From Promethearchaeota archaeon (GTDB lineage: Archaea; Asgardarchaeota; Lokiarchaeia; Sigyniarchaeales; SOKP01), in NCBI GenBank assembly GCA_016839745.1, contig JAEOTS010000110.1:1-64000 (forward strand): a stretch of 64,000 nucleotides of DNA, written 5' to 3'. The notes below the pieces were generated by a model that saw only the letters and a list, made by a program, of their open reading frames with translations, made no database searches and was not told the DNA's origin. The stretch's first letter is position 1. Every line of letters starts with the position of its first letter. A program made the translations under genes and the position numbers. This document shows positions 46,430 to 55,502 of the stretch, piece after piece.

Positions 46430-47329
46430 ATGGTTAAACTTATGGAAATTCCGGAAGAAGAATACATATTTCCAGGCACTAGAGCGTGTGCGGGATGTTC
46501 AATGGCATTGATATATAGAATTGCTCTTAAGGCTTTAGGACCAAAAACGATAATTACTGTTCCGGCATCGTGCTTAACCGTTCTACACGGAATGCAAGGA
46601 TTTTGCACTACTAAAGTTTCGGTACTTCACACACCGTTTGCTACTACAGGTGCTTCAGCGTCGGGAATCGTTGCTTCACTTGAAGACAAAGGTTTAGCTG
46701 ACGAAGTTAATGTGCTTGCATTCGCAGGAGATGGAGGTACCGTAGATATTGGAATTCAGAGTTTAAGTGGAGCTGTTGAAAGAGGTACTAATTTTATTTA
46801 CGCTTGTTACGATAATGAAGCATACATGAACACGGGGGTTCAAAGGAGTGGAAGCACGCCACCAGGTGCTTATAGTACTACTACTCCTAATGGTAAAAAA
46901 GGATATAAAAAAAATATGGCGAAAATTCTAGAGGCTCACGGTATTCCATATGTTGCTACAGCTATTTCTTCCTACCCTCTTGATTTATTCGAGAAATTTA
47001 AAAACGCTCAAAAAATCAATGGACCAAAATATATTCATATTCTTGCTCCATGCCCACCCGGTTGGGGGTATAATCCTAAAGATTCAATTGAGATTGGGAG
47101 ATTAGCAGTTCAGACGGGTTTCTGGCCATTATACGAAGTGATTGAAGGTAAATTCATTTTATCAAAGGATAGTCAAAGATTTTTAGATCCCTCAAAACGC
47201 AAACCTATCAGCGAATATCTAAACATCCAAAAAAGATTTAATAGTATTTCTAATGAAGATGTTAAGATACATGAAGACTATATAGAAGAACAATGGAAAC
47301 AGATTAAAAAAAGAATTGAGGACGAATAA
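46430..47329 (+). CDS. porB: 2-oxoacid:ferredoxin oxidoreductase beta subunit
   Basis: 299 residues. The TPP-binding GDGGTVDIGIQSLSGAVERG and YDNEAYMNTGVQRSGSTPPGA are clear, and the N-terminal GTRACAGCSMAL supplies cluster Cys residues together with CYDNE and the later CPPGW. ATG at 46430 is preferred over 46421, because GGGAGG lies about 9 bases before it but would touch the earlier ATG. It carries out decarboxylation on thiamin diphosphate. Confidence 0.95.
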   Translation: MVKLMEIPEEEYIFPGTRACAGCSMALIYRIALKALGPKTIITVPASCLTVLHGMQGFCTTKVSVLHTPFATTGASASGIVASLEDKGLADEVNVLAFAGDGGTVDIGIQSLSGAVERGTNFIYACYDNEAYMNTGVQRSGSTPPGAYSTTTPNGKKGYKKNMAKILEAHGIPYVATAISSYPLDLFEKFKNAQKINGPKYIHILAPCPPGWGYNPKDSIEIGRLAVQTGFWPLYEVIEGKFILSKDSQRFLDPSKRKPISEYLNIQKRFNSISNEDVKIHEDYIEEQWKQIKKRIEDE

Positions 47330-47450
47330 TATTAATTCTTCGCATAAGTTGTGAAATTCCCATTATCATCTTTTTCTGTTTTCTCTAACAAAGTAGTTTA
47401 GATATAGAAAAAAATATAAATTAATTAGAGTTAAAAATACTTGAATCTCT

Positions 47451-48233
47451 ATGCTAAAAACATACATTTTCGACGAAGCTAACAAAAAATGGATTGAAGA
47501 AGATAAAAGTTTACTGTACCACGATCTGTGCGCTATTTTGGATGAAGAGCGCAATATCATTTACCTATGGAATGGACCAAAAAGCTCTCAAGAAAAATTG
47601 AAAAAGGGATATGGACTGTTAGAGTCCCTAATGTCCTACTACCCAACTATAAATTTTCAACTGTTAGTATTAAAGAAAAAAGTACCAAGTCATATTCAAG
47701 AAAGGATAGATATAATGTTATATGAAATAAAGCATGAAGATAAAAAAGATTATTATAAGTTTTCCCGATTTATTTCAATAAGGTTATATCTAATTTTTTT
47801 GTTAGTTTCGATAATTTTACCTATCTTTTCTTTTGTAAACCTTATTTCTTCATTATCGTGGATAAAAATTGACGCAAATTTTGAAATTGGAGCTGAAGCA
47901 TATAACAATTGGTTATTAATTTCTTATATATTAATAGTTATATCTTTAATTTTCTTTAGTATCATTATACTTATAGGAATTATTGAAATTGAATACCAAG
48001 TTATAGTTTTTTCCTTGTTAGGGGTATTAGTTTGCGGTGGTTTAATTGCTTATTTACAGCAAGGGATATTTTTGTTTTTGTTTCAAGAGGGATCTTCTTC
48101 AATCTATTATATCAGACAAAATGATATAATTGAGTTTCTGATCGTAGTTGCATTGGGAATTATGGTTTTTGAAATACCAAATGTGATAAAACTTATCTCA
48201 TCCATAAAGATTTACAGAAAATTCGTTTTTTAA
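47451..48233 (+). CDS. Membrane protein with N-terminal gelsolin-like domain
   Basis: 260 residues. Residues 1-95 are soluble; the segment AILDEERNIIYLWNGPKSS, followed by a helix KLKKGYGLLESLM, resembles the gelsolin core LLDTGKEIFVWRGKKAS. About four membrane spans follow (near 108-135, 160-185, 190-212 and 228-250). If correct, it would display an actin-binding-type fold on the cytoplasmic side of the membrane. Gelsolin-like proteins are known in Asgard archaea. The match is by eye to a short motif; a longin or other small alpha/beta domain is possible. It precedes rio2 by 47 bases. Confidence 0.6.
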   Translation: MLKTYIFDEANKKWIEEDKSLLYHDLCAILDEERNIIYLWNGPKSSQEKLKKGYGLLESLMSYYPTINFQLLVLKKKVPSHIQERIDIMLYEIKHEDKKDYYKFSRFISIRLYLIFLLVSIILPIFSFVNLISSLSWIKIDANFEIGAEAYNNWLLISYILIVISLIFFSIIILIGIIEIEYQVIVFSLLGVLVCGGLIAYLQQGIFLFLFQEGSSSIYYIRQNDIIEFLIVVALGIMVFEIPNVIKLISSIKIYRKFVF

Positions 48234-48280
48234 AAACCTTTATTAAATTACAAATATAAGAAGATTTTCAAGATATCAAT

Positions 48281-49162
48281 ATGGCTGAAGCAGCACACAT
48301 TCTTCCAGATATGGAAAAAGAAGACTTAAGAATTTTAATGGCAATTGAAATAGGAATGAAAAGATCTGAATATGTTACAGTAAATAATATAAGATTTTAT
48401 TCCAGATATCCAATGGAAGAAACCCTGTTTCGTCTAAAAAAAGTACATAAATGGAATTTAACAATAAGAGACTCTTCCAAAAGCGAGGTGGCTTATACAC
48501 TCAATTCAATTGGTTATGATGTGCTAGGGCTTCACACTTTGGTTGAGAGGGAAATAATAGATCAATTAGGACCATTAATCGGTAAAGGGAAAGAATCAGA
48601 TGTTTATGGGTGTATGGATGACAAAAAGAACATATTCGCTTTAAAAATATATAGGATAGGTAGAACCAGTTTTAAGAATATCAAAAAGCTAAGAAGTTTT
48701 CAAGGGGAACGAAAGCACATATCTTGGTTGTATGTAAATAGACTTGCCGCTAAAAAAGAATTTGACGCTTTAAGTAAAATCTACGAACTTAAATTAGATA
48801 CCCCTAAACCAATAGGATTTAATCGACATATAATAGTAATGTCATACTTAAGAGGAAAAGAATTAGCGTTTTATCAAAATCTTAAAAATCCAAGTAAGAT
48901 TTTTAACAAGATCATCAAACAACTTAAAGTAATTTATCAAAAAGCGAACATGATCCATGGAGATCTAGGAGAATTCAATATAATAGTAGATAATAAAGGA
49001 AATATATTAATAATCGATTGGCTACAATGGATTCCGTCAGATCACCCAAACGCAAGATCAATTTTAGAAAGAGATATTGAAAATGTGTGTAACTTCTTTC
49101 AAAAGAAATACCATATAGAAAGCAACCCTGTAGAGATTATTCAATCATTTAAAAAAAAGTAA
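48281..49162 (+). CDS. rio2: RIO2 serine/threonine kinase
   Basis: 293 residues. N-terminal winged helix (residues 10-85), then the RIO kinase domain: P-loop IGKGKESDVYG, catalytic Lys in FALKIYRIG, loop SFQGERKHISWLYVNR, catalytic HGDLGEFNIIV and metal-binding LIIDWLQWIP. RIO2 acts in late maturation of the small ribosomal subunit in archaea and eukaryotes. All catalytic residues are intact. It is shorter than eukaryotic RIO2, as usual for archaea. Confidence 0.95.
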   Translation: MAEAAHILPDMEKEDLRILMAIEIGMKRSEYVTVNNIRFYSRYPMEETLFRLKKVHKWNLTIRDSSKSEVAYTLNSIGYDVLGLHTLVEREIIDQLGPLIGKGKESDVYGCMDDKKNIFALKIYRIGRTSFKNIKKLRSFQGERKHISWLYVNRLAAKKEFDALSKIYELKLDTPKPIGFNRHIIVMSYLRGKELAFYQNLKNPSKIFNKIIKQLKVIYQKANMIHGDLGEFNIIVDNKGNILIIDWLQWIPSDHPNARSILERDIENVCNFFQKKYHIESNPVEIIQSFKKK

Positions 49163-49297
49163 ATTTGGAATTAATGCTTATATTTGTTACTATTCTGGAT
49201 TCGTCTGGATATCCCCTCTGTTGACCTGTAACTAAAGGTCTTGATCATTGCGTATAGACAATAGTCAATTTGAATTATAAAATTTAGACATTATAAT

Positions 49298-50176
49298 TTA
49301 ACTATAATTATGGTCAGCAATAATTAATACCTGATGTTCTGGAACAAGGGGTTCACTAATTCCAATATATTTAGTTTCAATCACATTAAATCCAAATAAT
49401 TTCAGAATTTTTTTCCATCCTTCCACCCTAAGAAAATTAAGAGGTACGTTGATATCTTCATCTCCAATTACTCGATTGTAAAACCAATCAAAAAAGCTAT
49501 TAGTTATACTTATGTCATCTTCCTCAATATAGGCTTCTATAATTACTAAGCGTTTTTTGGTTATTCTCGTTGCTTCCTTCAATAGATGTTCGGGGTCACT
49601 CGCATGATGCAACACGGTATATAAAATGGTAGTATCTACTTCCTCATCCGCTAATGGTATCTTTTCCTCTGGATTATATAAGATTAATGGTAAGTCTGTA
49701 TAATTATAATCTACAATATCAACCAACACAACTTCTTTCTTAAGTTGTTTTTTTATTTCTAACGCTAAAAGCCCATTTCCTGCACCAAGATCAAGTATTT
49801 TCTCTCCTACGATGTAGTCTTCTACTAATTCAAAACTCCTTTTAACACATTCGAATGCATAAGCCTTTCGATCTTTTTCATTATCGGCACGTTTTCTGAT
49901 AAACTTTCGCAATGTTTCTTCAACTTTAATAAGAGGTATTCCTTTTTTCAGACCTATAGTTATGGTTCTGTTTACATATAACCAAAAAATATATCTTTTA
50001 AAAAAATTTAAATTAGCATTTTTCATGGTAGATAAAAATAATGACCGGATCTCATTCCAATAGTGCTTATCTTTTTTATTTTCCTTAGAAAATATTGGAT
50101 ATATGAGACTTTCCACAACATCCATATCGTTTTGATTAGCAGGTTTGTAAAATTTAATTATTTCTTCTTGAATCAT
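49298..50176 (-). CDS. Class I SAM-dependent methyltransferase
   Basis: 292 residues. An N-terminal helical region of about 110 residues precedes a Rossmann methyltransferase fold: ILDLGAGNGLLALEI (motif I), LVDIVDY (acidic loop), TTILYTVLHHASDPEHLLKEATRI (motifs IV-V). It is divergent from the TetR regulator, whose two operators lie in the 90 bases between them, and is therefore a likely target of it. The substrate is unknown, perhaps a lipid or quinone-like compound. Confidence 0.85.
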   Translation of the reverse strand: MIQEEIIKFYKPANQNDMDVVESLIYPIFSKENKKDKHYWNEIRSLFLSTMKNANLNFFKRYIFWLYVNRTITIGLKKGIPLIKVEETLRKFIRKRADNEKDRKAYAFECVKRSFELVEDYIVGEKILDLGAGNGLLALEIKKQLKKEVVLVDIVDYNYTDLPLILYNPEEKIPLADEEVDTTILYTVLHHASDPEHLLKEATRITKKRLVIIEAYIEEDDISITNSFFDWFYNRVIGDEDINVPLNFLRVEGWKKILKLFGFNVIETKYIGISEPLVPEHQVLIIADHNYS

Positions 50177-50204
50177 TTATTTGTCATAACTATTCAATTT
50201 TTAA

Positions 50205-50228
50205 ATAAGTGAGTATTTACTCACTTAT
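50205..50228. promoter_or_regulatory. Palindromic operator 1 of the TetR regulator
   Basis: Perfect inverted repeat of 11+2+11 bases: arms ATAAGTGAGTA and TACTCACTTAT around TT. It lies between two divergent genes, 28 bases from the methyltransferase start. It shares the core GAGTA-n-TACTC with operator 2. Confidence 0.7.
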
Positions 50229-50235
50229 AAACTTT

Positions 50236-50251
50236 ATGAGTAATTACTCAT
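50236..50251. promoter_or_regulatory. Palindromic operator 2 of the TetR regulator
   Basis: ATGAGTAATTACTCAT, a perfect 16-base palindrome, ends 14 bases before the chosen tetR start. Its place over the promoter or leader fits autorepression. Confidence 0.7.
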
Positions 50252-50265
50252 TTAATATTACTATA

Positions 50266-50880
50266 ATGTCAAGCAAAAAATTTTCACGAAATAAACAAGA
50301 AAAAATTAATCAGATTTACGGTACATTTTTTAAACTAATTTTAAAACAAGGATATCACAAAACAAGCACAAATCATGTTGCAAAATCAGCTAAGATTAGT
50401 ATTGGTACGATTTATAAATATTTTCCGAAAGGGAAAGAAGATATTATAAGAAAATATTTTGAAGAATCGATGGAAACTTTTTTGGAGAGTCAGAATTTAA
50501 GTAACATGAATGAAGAAAATATAAGAGATTATCTCAATCATTTTGTTTTAGATTTATTTAAGAATCACGAGGAAAACAAAGGATATAATCTAGCTTTTAG
50601 GTCTGCTATACAATCTGATAAAATATTGCATGATGCATACAAAGAGAAGGTTTTCAATTTTTTTAAAGATAAAGTGCAGAAATTAAGGAAGACAAATGAA
50701 AATTTTAAACAAGTATCCGAGAAAAGATTAGTCGATGTATTTATCTTCGTGTATAATCTTGTTAATGCGATTTTGTATCATCATTTATCTGTAATGGAAT
50801 TATTTGATACAGATGATAAATTTGTTGAATATCTTTCAAATTTAGTAGCTTTTTCATTGGGATATTATCTTAAAACATAA
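50266..50880 (+). CDS. TetR-family transcriptional regulator
   Basis: 204 residues from ATG at 50266. Longer starts at 50209 or 50236 lie within the two palindromes, and conserved sequence begins only after 50266. The N-terminal helix-turn-helix is clear: GYHKTSTNHVAKSAKISIG, TIYKYFPKGKEDIIRKYF. The C-terminal ~140 residues form the ligand-binding helical domain. It probably represses itself and the divergent methyltransferase, and responds to an unknown small molecule. Confidence 0.9.
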   Translation: MSSKKFSRNKQEKINQIYGTFFKLILKQGYHKTSTNHVAKSAKISIGTIYKYFPKGKEDIIRKYFEESMETFLESQNLSNMNEENIRDYLNHFVLDLFKNHEENKGYNLAFRSAIQSDKILHDAYKEKVFNFFKDKVQKLRKTNENFKQVSEKRLVDVFIFVYNLVNAILYHHLSVMELFDTDDKFVEYLSNLVAFSLGYYLKT

Positions 50881-50891
50881 CGTAAAAGCTT

Positions 50892-51512
50892 TCAAATGTT
50901 TTCCTCAATAATATTTTTTTTATTTAGACTTCCTTGAATAAGTACATCTTCTACTTCTTCTAAATTCTCTGTCCTCAGATTGATTGTATGTGAATTCAAA
51001 TAAGTAATCACTTCCTCTAACTTTAAATGTTTCCGCAAAATTGATAATTTCAAAGCAGTCTTCTCTTTACCTACTCTAATTATTTCTTTTAACCCCTTCT
51101 TTAAATCATGTAAATTTTGGAGAGATGTGATTGAAAAAATTAGATTAAATTTGTCTTCTCTAAAAGGTAAATTTTCTATATCTCCCAAAATTAAATTAGT
51201 ATTTACTTTATTCTTAATTTTTTTTGTTTTGTTATAGAAATGCTTAAGCATTTTCCAAGAAATATCTATTCCGATATATCTTAATGTTCTACCTAAATTA
51301 TTACTATTCAAGCTAGAAATATACTCAAATAAAAGACCGGTGCCACATCCCGCATCTAAAAGAGTTTTACAATTAAAATTGGTATTTTGAAAATGAAGCT
51401 CAAACTTCTCATTTTGGATTTTCCTATATCTATCGTCGTAGAAGCTTGAAGTTGAATTATATTTCTCAACAATTATTTTTTTCTTGTCTGATTCTTCATT
51501 TAAAGGTTTCAA
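50892..51512 (-). CDS. Class I SAM-dependent methyltransferase
   Basis: 206 residues, TTG start at 51512. The methyltransferase core is TLLDAGCGTGLLFEYI (motif I), IGIDISWKMLKHF, LILGDIENLPFREDKFNLIFSITSLQNL (motif IV region). It resembles UbiE/Coq5-like enzymes in layout. The substrate is unknown. Convergent with tetR, 11 bases apart. Confidence 0.85.
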   Translation of the reverse strand: MKPLNEESDKKKIIVEKYNSTSSFYDDRYRKIQNEKFELHFQNTNFNCKTLLDAGCGTGLLFEYISSLNSNNLGRTLRYIGIDISWKMLKHFYNKTKKIKNKVNTNLILGDIENLPFREDKFNLIFSITSLQNLHDLKKGLKEIIRVGKEKTALKLSILRKHLKLEEVITYLNSHTINLRTENLEEVEDVLIQGSLNKKNIIEENI

Positions 51513-51605
51513 TATTCTTAGAAAGGTTTTAATTGAAAAAAGTTTTTCTTTAAATTATCTTTTCAATAATTATAATATAAATGTTTTTTTGAAAAAGGTT
51601 ATAAT

Positions 51606-51860
51606 ATGTCAAGTCAGAACAATAGAAATAAAAACCCATTACACATTCTACAAGCCGCACAAAACAGTGAGATATTGCTTAGGCTAAAGGATGGGACGGA
51701 ATATAGGGGTTTATTAAAAGAAATCGACGCTTATATGAATATGATTCTAGAAAATGCTACTGAGATTATGGATGGTAGCCCTGTGGCTAAGTATAATGAA
51801 ATATTTATTCGTGGTAATAATTTACTCTTTATAAAACCGGATGCTTCTCAAATCACTTAA
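51606..51860 (+). CDS. LSm (Sm-like) RNA-binding protein
   Basis: 84 residues. Sm1 motif: ILLRLKDGTEYRGLLKEIDAYMNMILENA; Sm2 motif: FIRGNNLLFIKPD. The IRG motif for oligo-U binding is kept. It forms hexameric or heptameric rings that bind U-rich RNA. The gene is followed by the GGCT-like gene 14 bases later, so they are probably co-transcribed. Confidence 0.94.
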   Translation: MSSQNNRNKNPLHILQAAQNSEILLRLKDGTEYRGLLKEIDAYMNMILENATEIMDGSPVAKYNEIFIRGNNLLFIKPDASQIT

Positions 51861-51874
51861 ATTGAGAGCTAGTA

Positions 51875-52318
51875 TTGAATGTAAATAATTCAACGAGTTT
51901 TAATCTCATTTCAATTGTTGGTTACGGTACTTTCATTACTCGGAATCTGTGGAAAGATAAAGCTAATGTTGAGGTTTGTCTTGTAACAAATTTTACAAGG
52001 ATTTACCCTAATAATAGTTGGTTCCCTTACGTTTTAAGATCGAAAGGCTCATTTAAAGCTCTAAAGTTCGATGTTAACAAGCAAGAATTAGAAACTTTAG
52101 ATCTAATCGAAGGAGTTAAGGAAGGATTATTTGAGCGAGTAAACACAGAGATTTATCTAAAAAACAACAAGAAATCATTTGCTTTCATTTTTATTCCTAC
52201 AATTAAAACAATAAAATCTCAAAACTTATCTCTAGAATTAGATAAAAAAGATCGATGGAAAGAAGAAATATTAAAATCTGCTGAAATTATAAACAAATTT
52301 CCTGAACTGGTAACATAG
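51875..52318 (+). CDS. Gamma-glutamylcyclotransferase/AIG2-like protein
   Basis: 147 residues, TTG start at 51875. The GGCT-fold loop VGYGTFITRN matches the YGxL/YGTF substrate-binding loop, and LETLDLIEGVKEGLFERVNTEIY matches the D-x-x-E-G-x-x-Y/F-R turn, in which the catalytic Glu precedes Gly. Family members cyclise gamma-glutamyl amines or related amides. It overlaps the convergent phosphatase by no bases but ends directly beside it. Confidence 0.75.
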   Translation: MNVNNSTSFNLISIVGYGTFITRNLWKDKANVEVCLVTNFTRIYPNNSWFPYVLRSKGSFKALKFDVNKQELETLDLIEGVKEGLFERVNTEIYLKNNKKSFAFIFIPTIKTIKSQNLSLELDKKDRWKEEILKSAEIINKFPELVT

Positions 52319-53206
52319 TTATTCTAATAGTATTGGTATTACGGAGGTATTTTTTATAATAGCGTAGGATGCTGGATTTCTAGCTCGATAATTTGCAGAA
52401 GAAAAGATAGATAATAGCTGCTTCTTGAAAAACCATTTAAAACCTTCAGGGAATAATTCATGACTCCTTATTAAGTGTTTTAACTTATTTTCTCTCATAA
52501 AGGCGTTAAAAACATCCTCTCCAAAATTTTTGATGTTTATTCCCCTAAAACTATCTGAAAAACCATTTAATTTAGATTTCGGGTCATTCCACATAATTTG
52601 CATAAGACTTTTATACGTATTTTTGAAAATTAGGTCCAAATCTCGCGTTTTTATGCCTTTTAACTTCGTTAAAATATCGTTATCTTCTGGAATCCCCCCA
52701 TGTAGGCATAATATGGACCTATTTACCAGTGCACAGATAGGGAGAACCTTATATAATGCTAAAACATCTTCAAATTTTTTCTGATCTTTAAATTTGCTTA
52801 TAAACTCTTGGTAAAAACCATAGTATTGGTTAATTTCTAATGACTCATGGTTTCCTTTAAGAAAGAAAAATCTATCTGCTTGCTGTATTTTTAACGCAAG
52901 TACTAAAATTAAACACTCTAATTGAAATGGGCCTCTATCAACGATGTCACCCAAAAATACTACAAATTTAGGATTAGTTCCTACAATAATTTCAATTAAT
53001 TTTTGCAAACTCGCCAAATTTCCATGGATATCTCCAATAACAAAAATCTCACTATTTATGTCATCAACATTTAACTCCAAAAGCAAATTTTCTTCTTTCA
53101 GAATATCTACTGCTTGCTGCAAAATCTGTGAAATGCTGTGAAATTCTAGCCCAGATATTATATATGGATTTGTAATAATTTCTTTTAATAATGAATTTTC
53201 TCTCAA
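52319..53206 (-). CDS. PPP-family serine/threonine phosphatase
   Basis: 295 residues, TTG start at 53206. The signatures of the PPP family are all present: FVIGDIHGNLASL, VVFLGDIVDRGP, FFLKGNHESLEI, then CLHGGIPED and the C-terminal LIRSHE motif. It binds two metals and dephosphorylates proteins. LIRSHE and the HGG region are typical of the PP1/PP2A group rather than of bacterial ApaH, so it is a eukaryote-like type also found in some archaea. Confidence 0.93.
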   Translation of the reverse strand: MRENSLLKEIITNPYIISGLEFHSISQILQQAVDILKEENLLLELNVDDINSEIFVIGDIHGNLASLQKLIEIIVGTNPKFVVFLGDIVDRGPFQLECLILVLALKIQQADRFFFLKGNHESLEINQYYGFYQEFISKFKDQKKFEDVLALYKVLPICALVNRSILCLHGGIPEDNDILTKLKGIKTRDLDLIFKNTYKSLMQIMWNDPKSKLNGFSDSFRGINIKNFGEDVFNAFMRENKLKHLIRSHELFPEGFKWFFKKQLLSIFSSANYRARNPASYAIIKNTSVIPILLE

Positions 53207-53362
53207 TTTTCGAGTATAACTCCCAGTAAATTTTTAATCTATTTCTAATACTTATTTTATAAGTTTTAAATTAATACCTTACAGTTTTATAAATAAAGGA
53301 TATGAATATAACAATAAATAGTAATAAAAAGCTATAATTGAAAGGATTTATAATTAATTTCC

Positions 53363-55348
53363 GTGAGTAATTCGTCGTCTAATAACATTCTGACTACTTT
53401 GGAAAACATCATATATGGATTCGAAAAAAAGAGTTCTATTGAGAATAAAAATTATCGTGAACGAGGAGTGACTTATACCCCTCAACCAATTGCTCATTTC
53501 ATGGTGTTGAATATTTTTAGAATCTTTTTTGACGATATTCCTGAGATAAGCAAATATTTCAGAAATATTTTTGATTATGTTGGTTTAAAACAATTAATCA
53601 CAAAAAACAGAAATTTAAGAAGTTTTTTTTGGAAAAAGATTAACAATATTAAAGTATTAGATCCATCCTGTGGTACGGGGAGATTCTTAATTAGTATTGC
53701 GAATATCCTTTTTAAGGCTTATAAAATATTTGATTCTGAATATACTGACTATGAAATTAAGAAATCTATAATTCAAAATCACATAATAGGAATAGAAATT
53801 GATAAATCTTCGTATCAAGTATCAAAATTAAGATTGATAAAGTGGCTTTACGAAGATAACCTTCTCCCATTAAATAAAACTATATCTGAATACCCACAGC
53901 TAGAAGAAATTGAAGACTTTATAAGTAGAATCGGCTTAAACTTTAATTTATTTAATCAAGAATACCTCATTGATTATGAAGGCGAGGATGTTGATATTAT
54001 AATCGGTAACCCTCCCTATGTAGAAAATAAAAAAATTCAGGATAAGGAATTCAAAAATAAAATACAAGAGAAATTTGAAGCTGCTTATAAATTGTATGAT
54101 CTCAGCGTAATTTTTATCGAAAAATCTTTAAAATTACTAAAGAGTAATGTTGGATGTCTTTCCTTTATAATGACCAATAAATTTTTATCAGCTGATTATG
54201 GTGTGAAAATAAGAGGGATACTATTACAAAATACTGAGATTAGAGAAATAATTAATATATCATCATTACCTATATTCAAAAATACGGCGGCTTATCCAAT
54301 TATATTACTCCTTAAGAAAGAAAACAATGGTGCTAATGTGATTTCAATTAAAAAATACGATTCTATTAAAAATATTAACAAGAATATCTATAAGAATATC
54401 GCTAAATTCCCTCAAAAATCAATATATAAATTTCCATCTCAAGTAATTCCTTTATCTGAAAAAATTGAATTAATTGGAGAGTTATTTTCTAAATTTAGTG
54501 TTATTTCAGAAACTTTTAAAGATTTAAAGATAATTTATAGACCTTTTGGCTTCATAGAATGGGCGAAAAACTCTAAGTATATAAGACAGAAATTTTCTTC
54601 TACTAAGGATTTGGCACTACTTAGTACTGGAAATGTTGATAGATATTTCATTAATTTTGACAAGAAAATAAAGATATCTCAAAATAGGTATCATCGTCCA
54701 TATTTCCAATATAATGAGGATTATAGGGAAATTTGGAAAGAACTCTCAAATGAAAAATTAATTTTTAGAGAAATTGCTAAAGACCTTTCTTTCGTTTATG
54801 ATCCTGGATTATTTGCCAATCTTACGGGATTATACTTTCTCAGAATCCCTTCATTAAGCACAGATCAATTATTTAGTCTACTAGCAATTTTAAACTCAAG
54901 TTTGGTTAATCATATTTTTAAAGCCCTTTATGGGACTTTACATATGTCTGGTGGTTATTTAAGAATAAACGGAAGCTTCATTAAAAGATTACCCGTTCCA
55001 AGTTATTTACCCGTTTCTCTTTCTTATCTCAGCAAAATTCTTCAATTTTTATCCCAATTGAGATATGAACTTCTTCAAAAACCAATCTTACCTTCACCTC
55101 ATAAAATAAAACTTAACGAAATTGAGAAGTATATAGAATTTTATGAAAAGATCTCTAATTCTATAGTAAATCAGCTCTATTTCGATACTCAAAATAAGGA
55201 TGGGATTATTAATGCAAAGGGTTTACCCAATATTAAATTTAAATTTATCAAATCATATTATGAATTCCCTCGATTTGAATCGTATAGTAATGAAGAATTG
55301 GTCCTAAATTTGAATAAAATTAGCTTGTTTTATGATTTAGAAAAATAA
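53363..55348 (+). CDS. Eco57I-type N6-adenine DNA methyltransferase, without nuclease domain
   Basis: 661 residues, GTG start at 53363. The methyltransferase has GVTYTPQPIAHFMV, motif I VLDPSCGTGRFLISIAN and motif IV IIIGNPPYVENKK (NPPY). The C-terminal half resembles the TaqI-like specificity domain (LYGTLHMSGGYLRINGSFIKRLPVP). Type IIG enzymes carry an N-terminal PD-(D/E)xK nuclease, which is missing: the catalytic domain starts about 30 residues from the N-terminus. No restriction gene lies on either side, so it looks like an orphan. Confidence 0.9.
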   Translation: MSNSSSNNILTTLENIIYGFEKKSSIENKNYRERGVTYTPQPIAHFMVLNIFRIFFDDIPEISKYFRNIFDYVGLKQLITKNRNLRSFFWKKINNIKVLDPSCGTGRFLISIANILFKAYKIFDSEYTDYEIKKSIIQNHIIGIEIDKSSYQVSKLRLIKWLYEDNLLPLNKTISEYPQLEEIEDFISRIGLNFNLFNQEYLIDYEGEDVDIIIGNPPYVENKKIQDKEFKNKIQEKFEAAYKLYDLSVIFIEKSLKLLKSNVGCLSFIMTNKFLSADYGVKIRGILLQNTEIREIINISSLPIFKNTAAYPIILLLKKENNGANVISIKKYDSIKNINKNIYKNIAKFPQKSIYKFPSQVIPLSEKIELIGELFSKFSVISETFKDLKIIYRPFGFIEWAKNSKYIRQKFSSTKDLALLSTGNVDRYFINFDKKIKISQNRYHRPYFQYNEDYREIWKELSNEKLIFREIAKDLSFVYDPGLFANLTGLYFLRIPSLSTDQLFSLLAILNSSLVNHIFKALYGTLHMSGGYLRINGSFIKRLPVPSYLPVSLSYLSKILQFLSQLRYELLQKPILPSPHKIKLNEIEKYIEFYEKISNSIVNQLYFDTQNKDGIINAKGLPNIKFKFIKSYYEFPRFESYSNEELVLNLNKISLFYDLEK

Positions 55349-55502
55349 TTTGAAAAAAATTAATAAACATCTCTATAACAATACAATTTAGATTTAATAA
55401 TCCAAGTTTATTATTTAAAAAATACAGAAACCTTAATAAAATTTAAAATTGAATATTAATACAACATTTAATTTAATCAAAAACTATTAAAGGATATTAA
55501 AG

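Noticed and set aside
49163-49297. Possible small RNA between rio2 and the methyltransferase
   Set aside because: A locally GC-richer stretch is present but no clear fold or box motif could be supported by eye.
50209-50265. Longer N-terminus of the TetR regulator
   Set aside because: It would run through both palindromic operators and adds unconserved residues before the helix-turn-helix.
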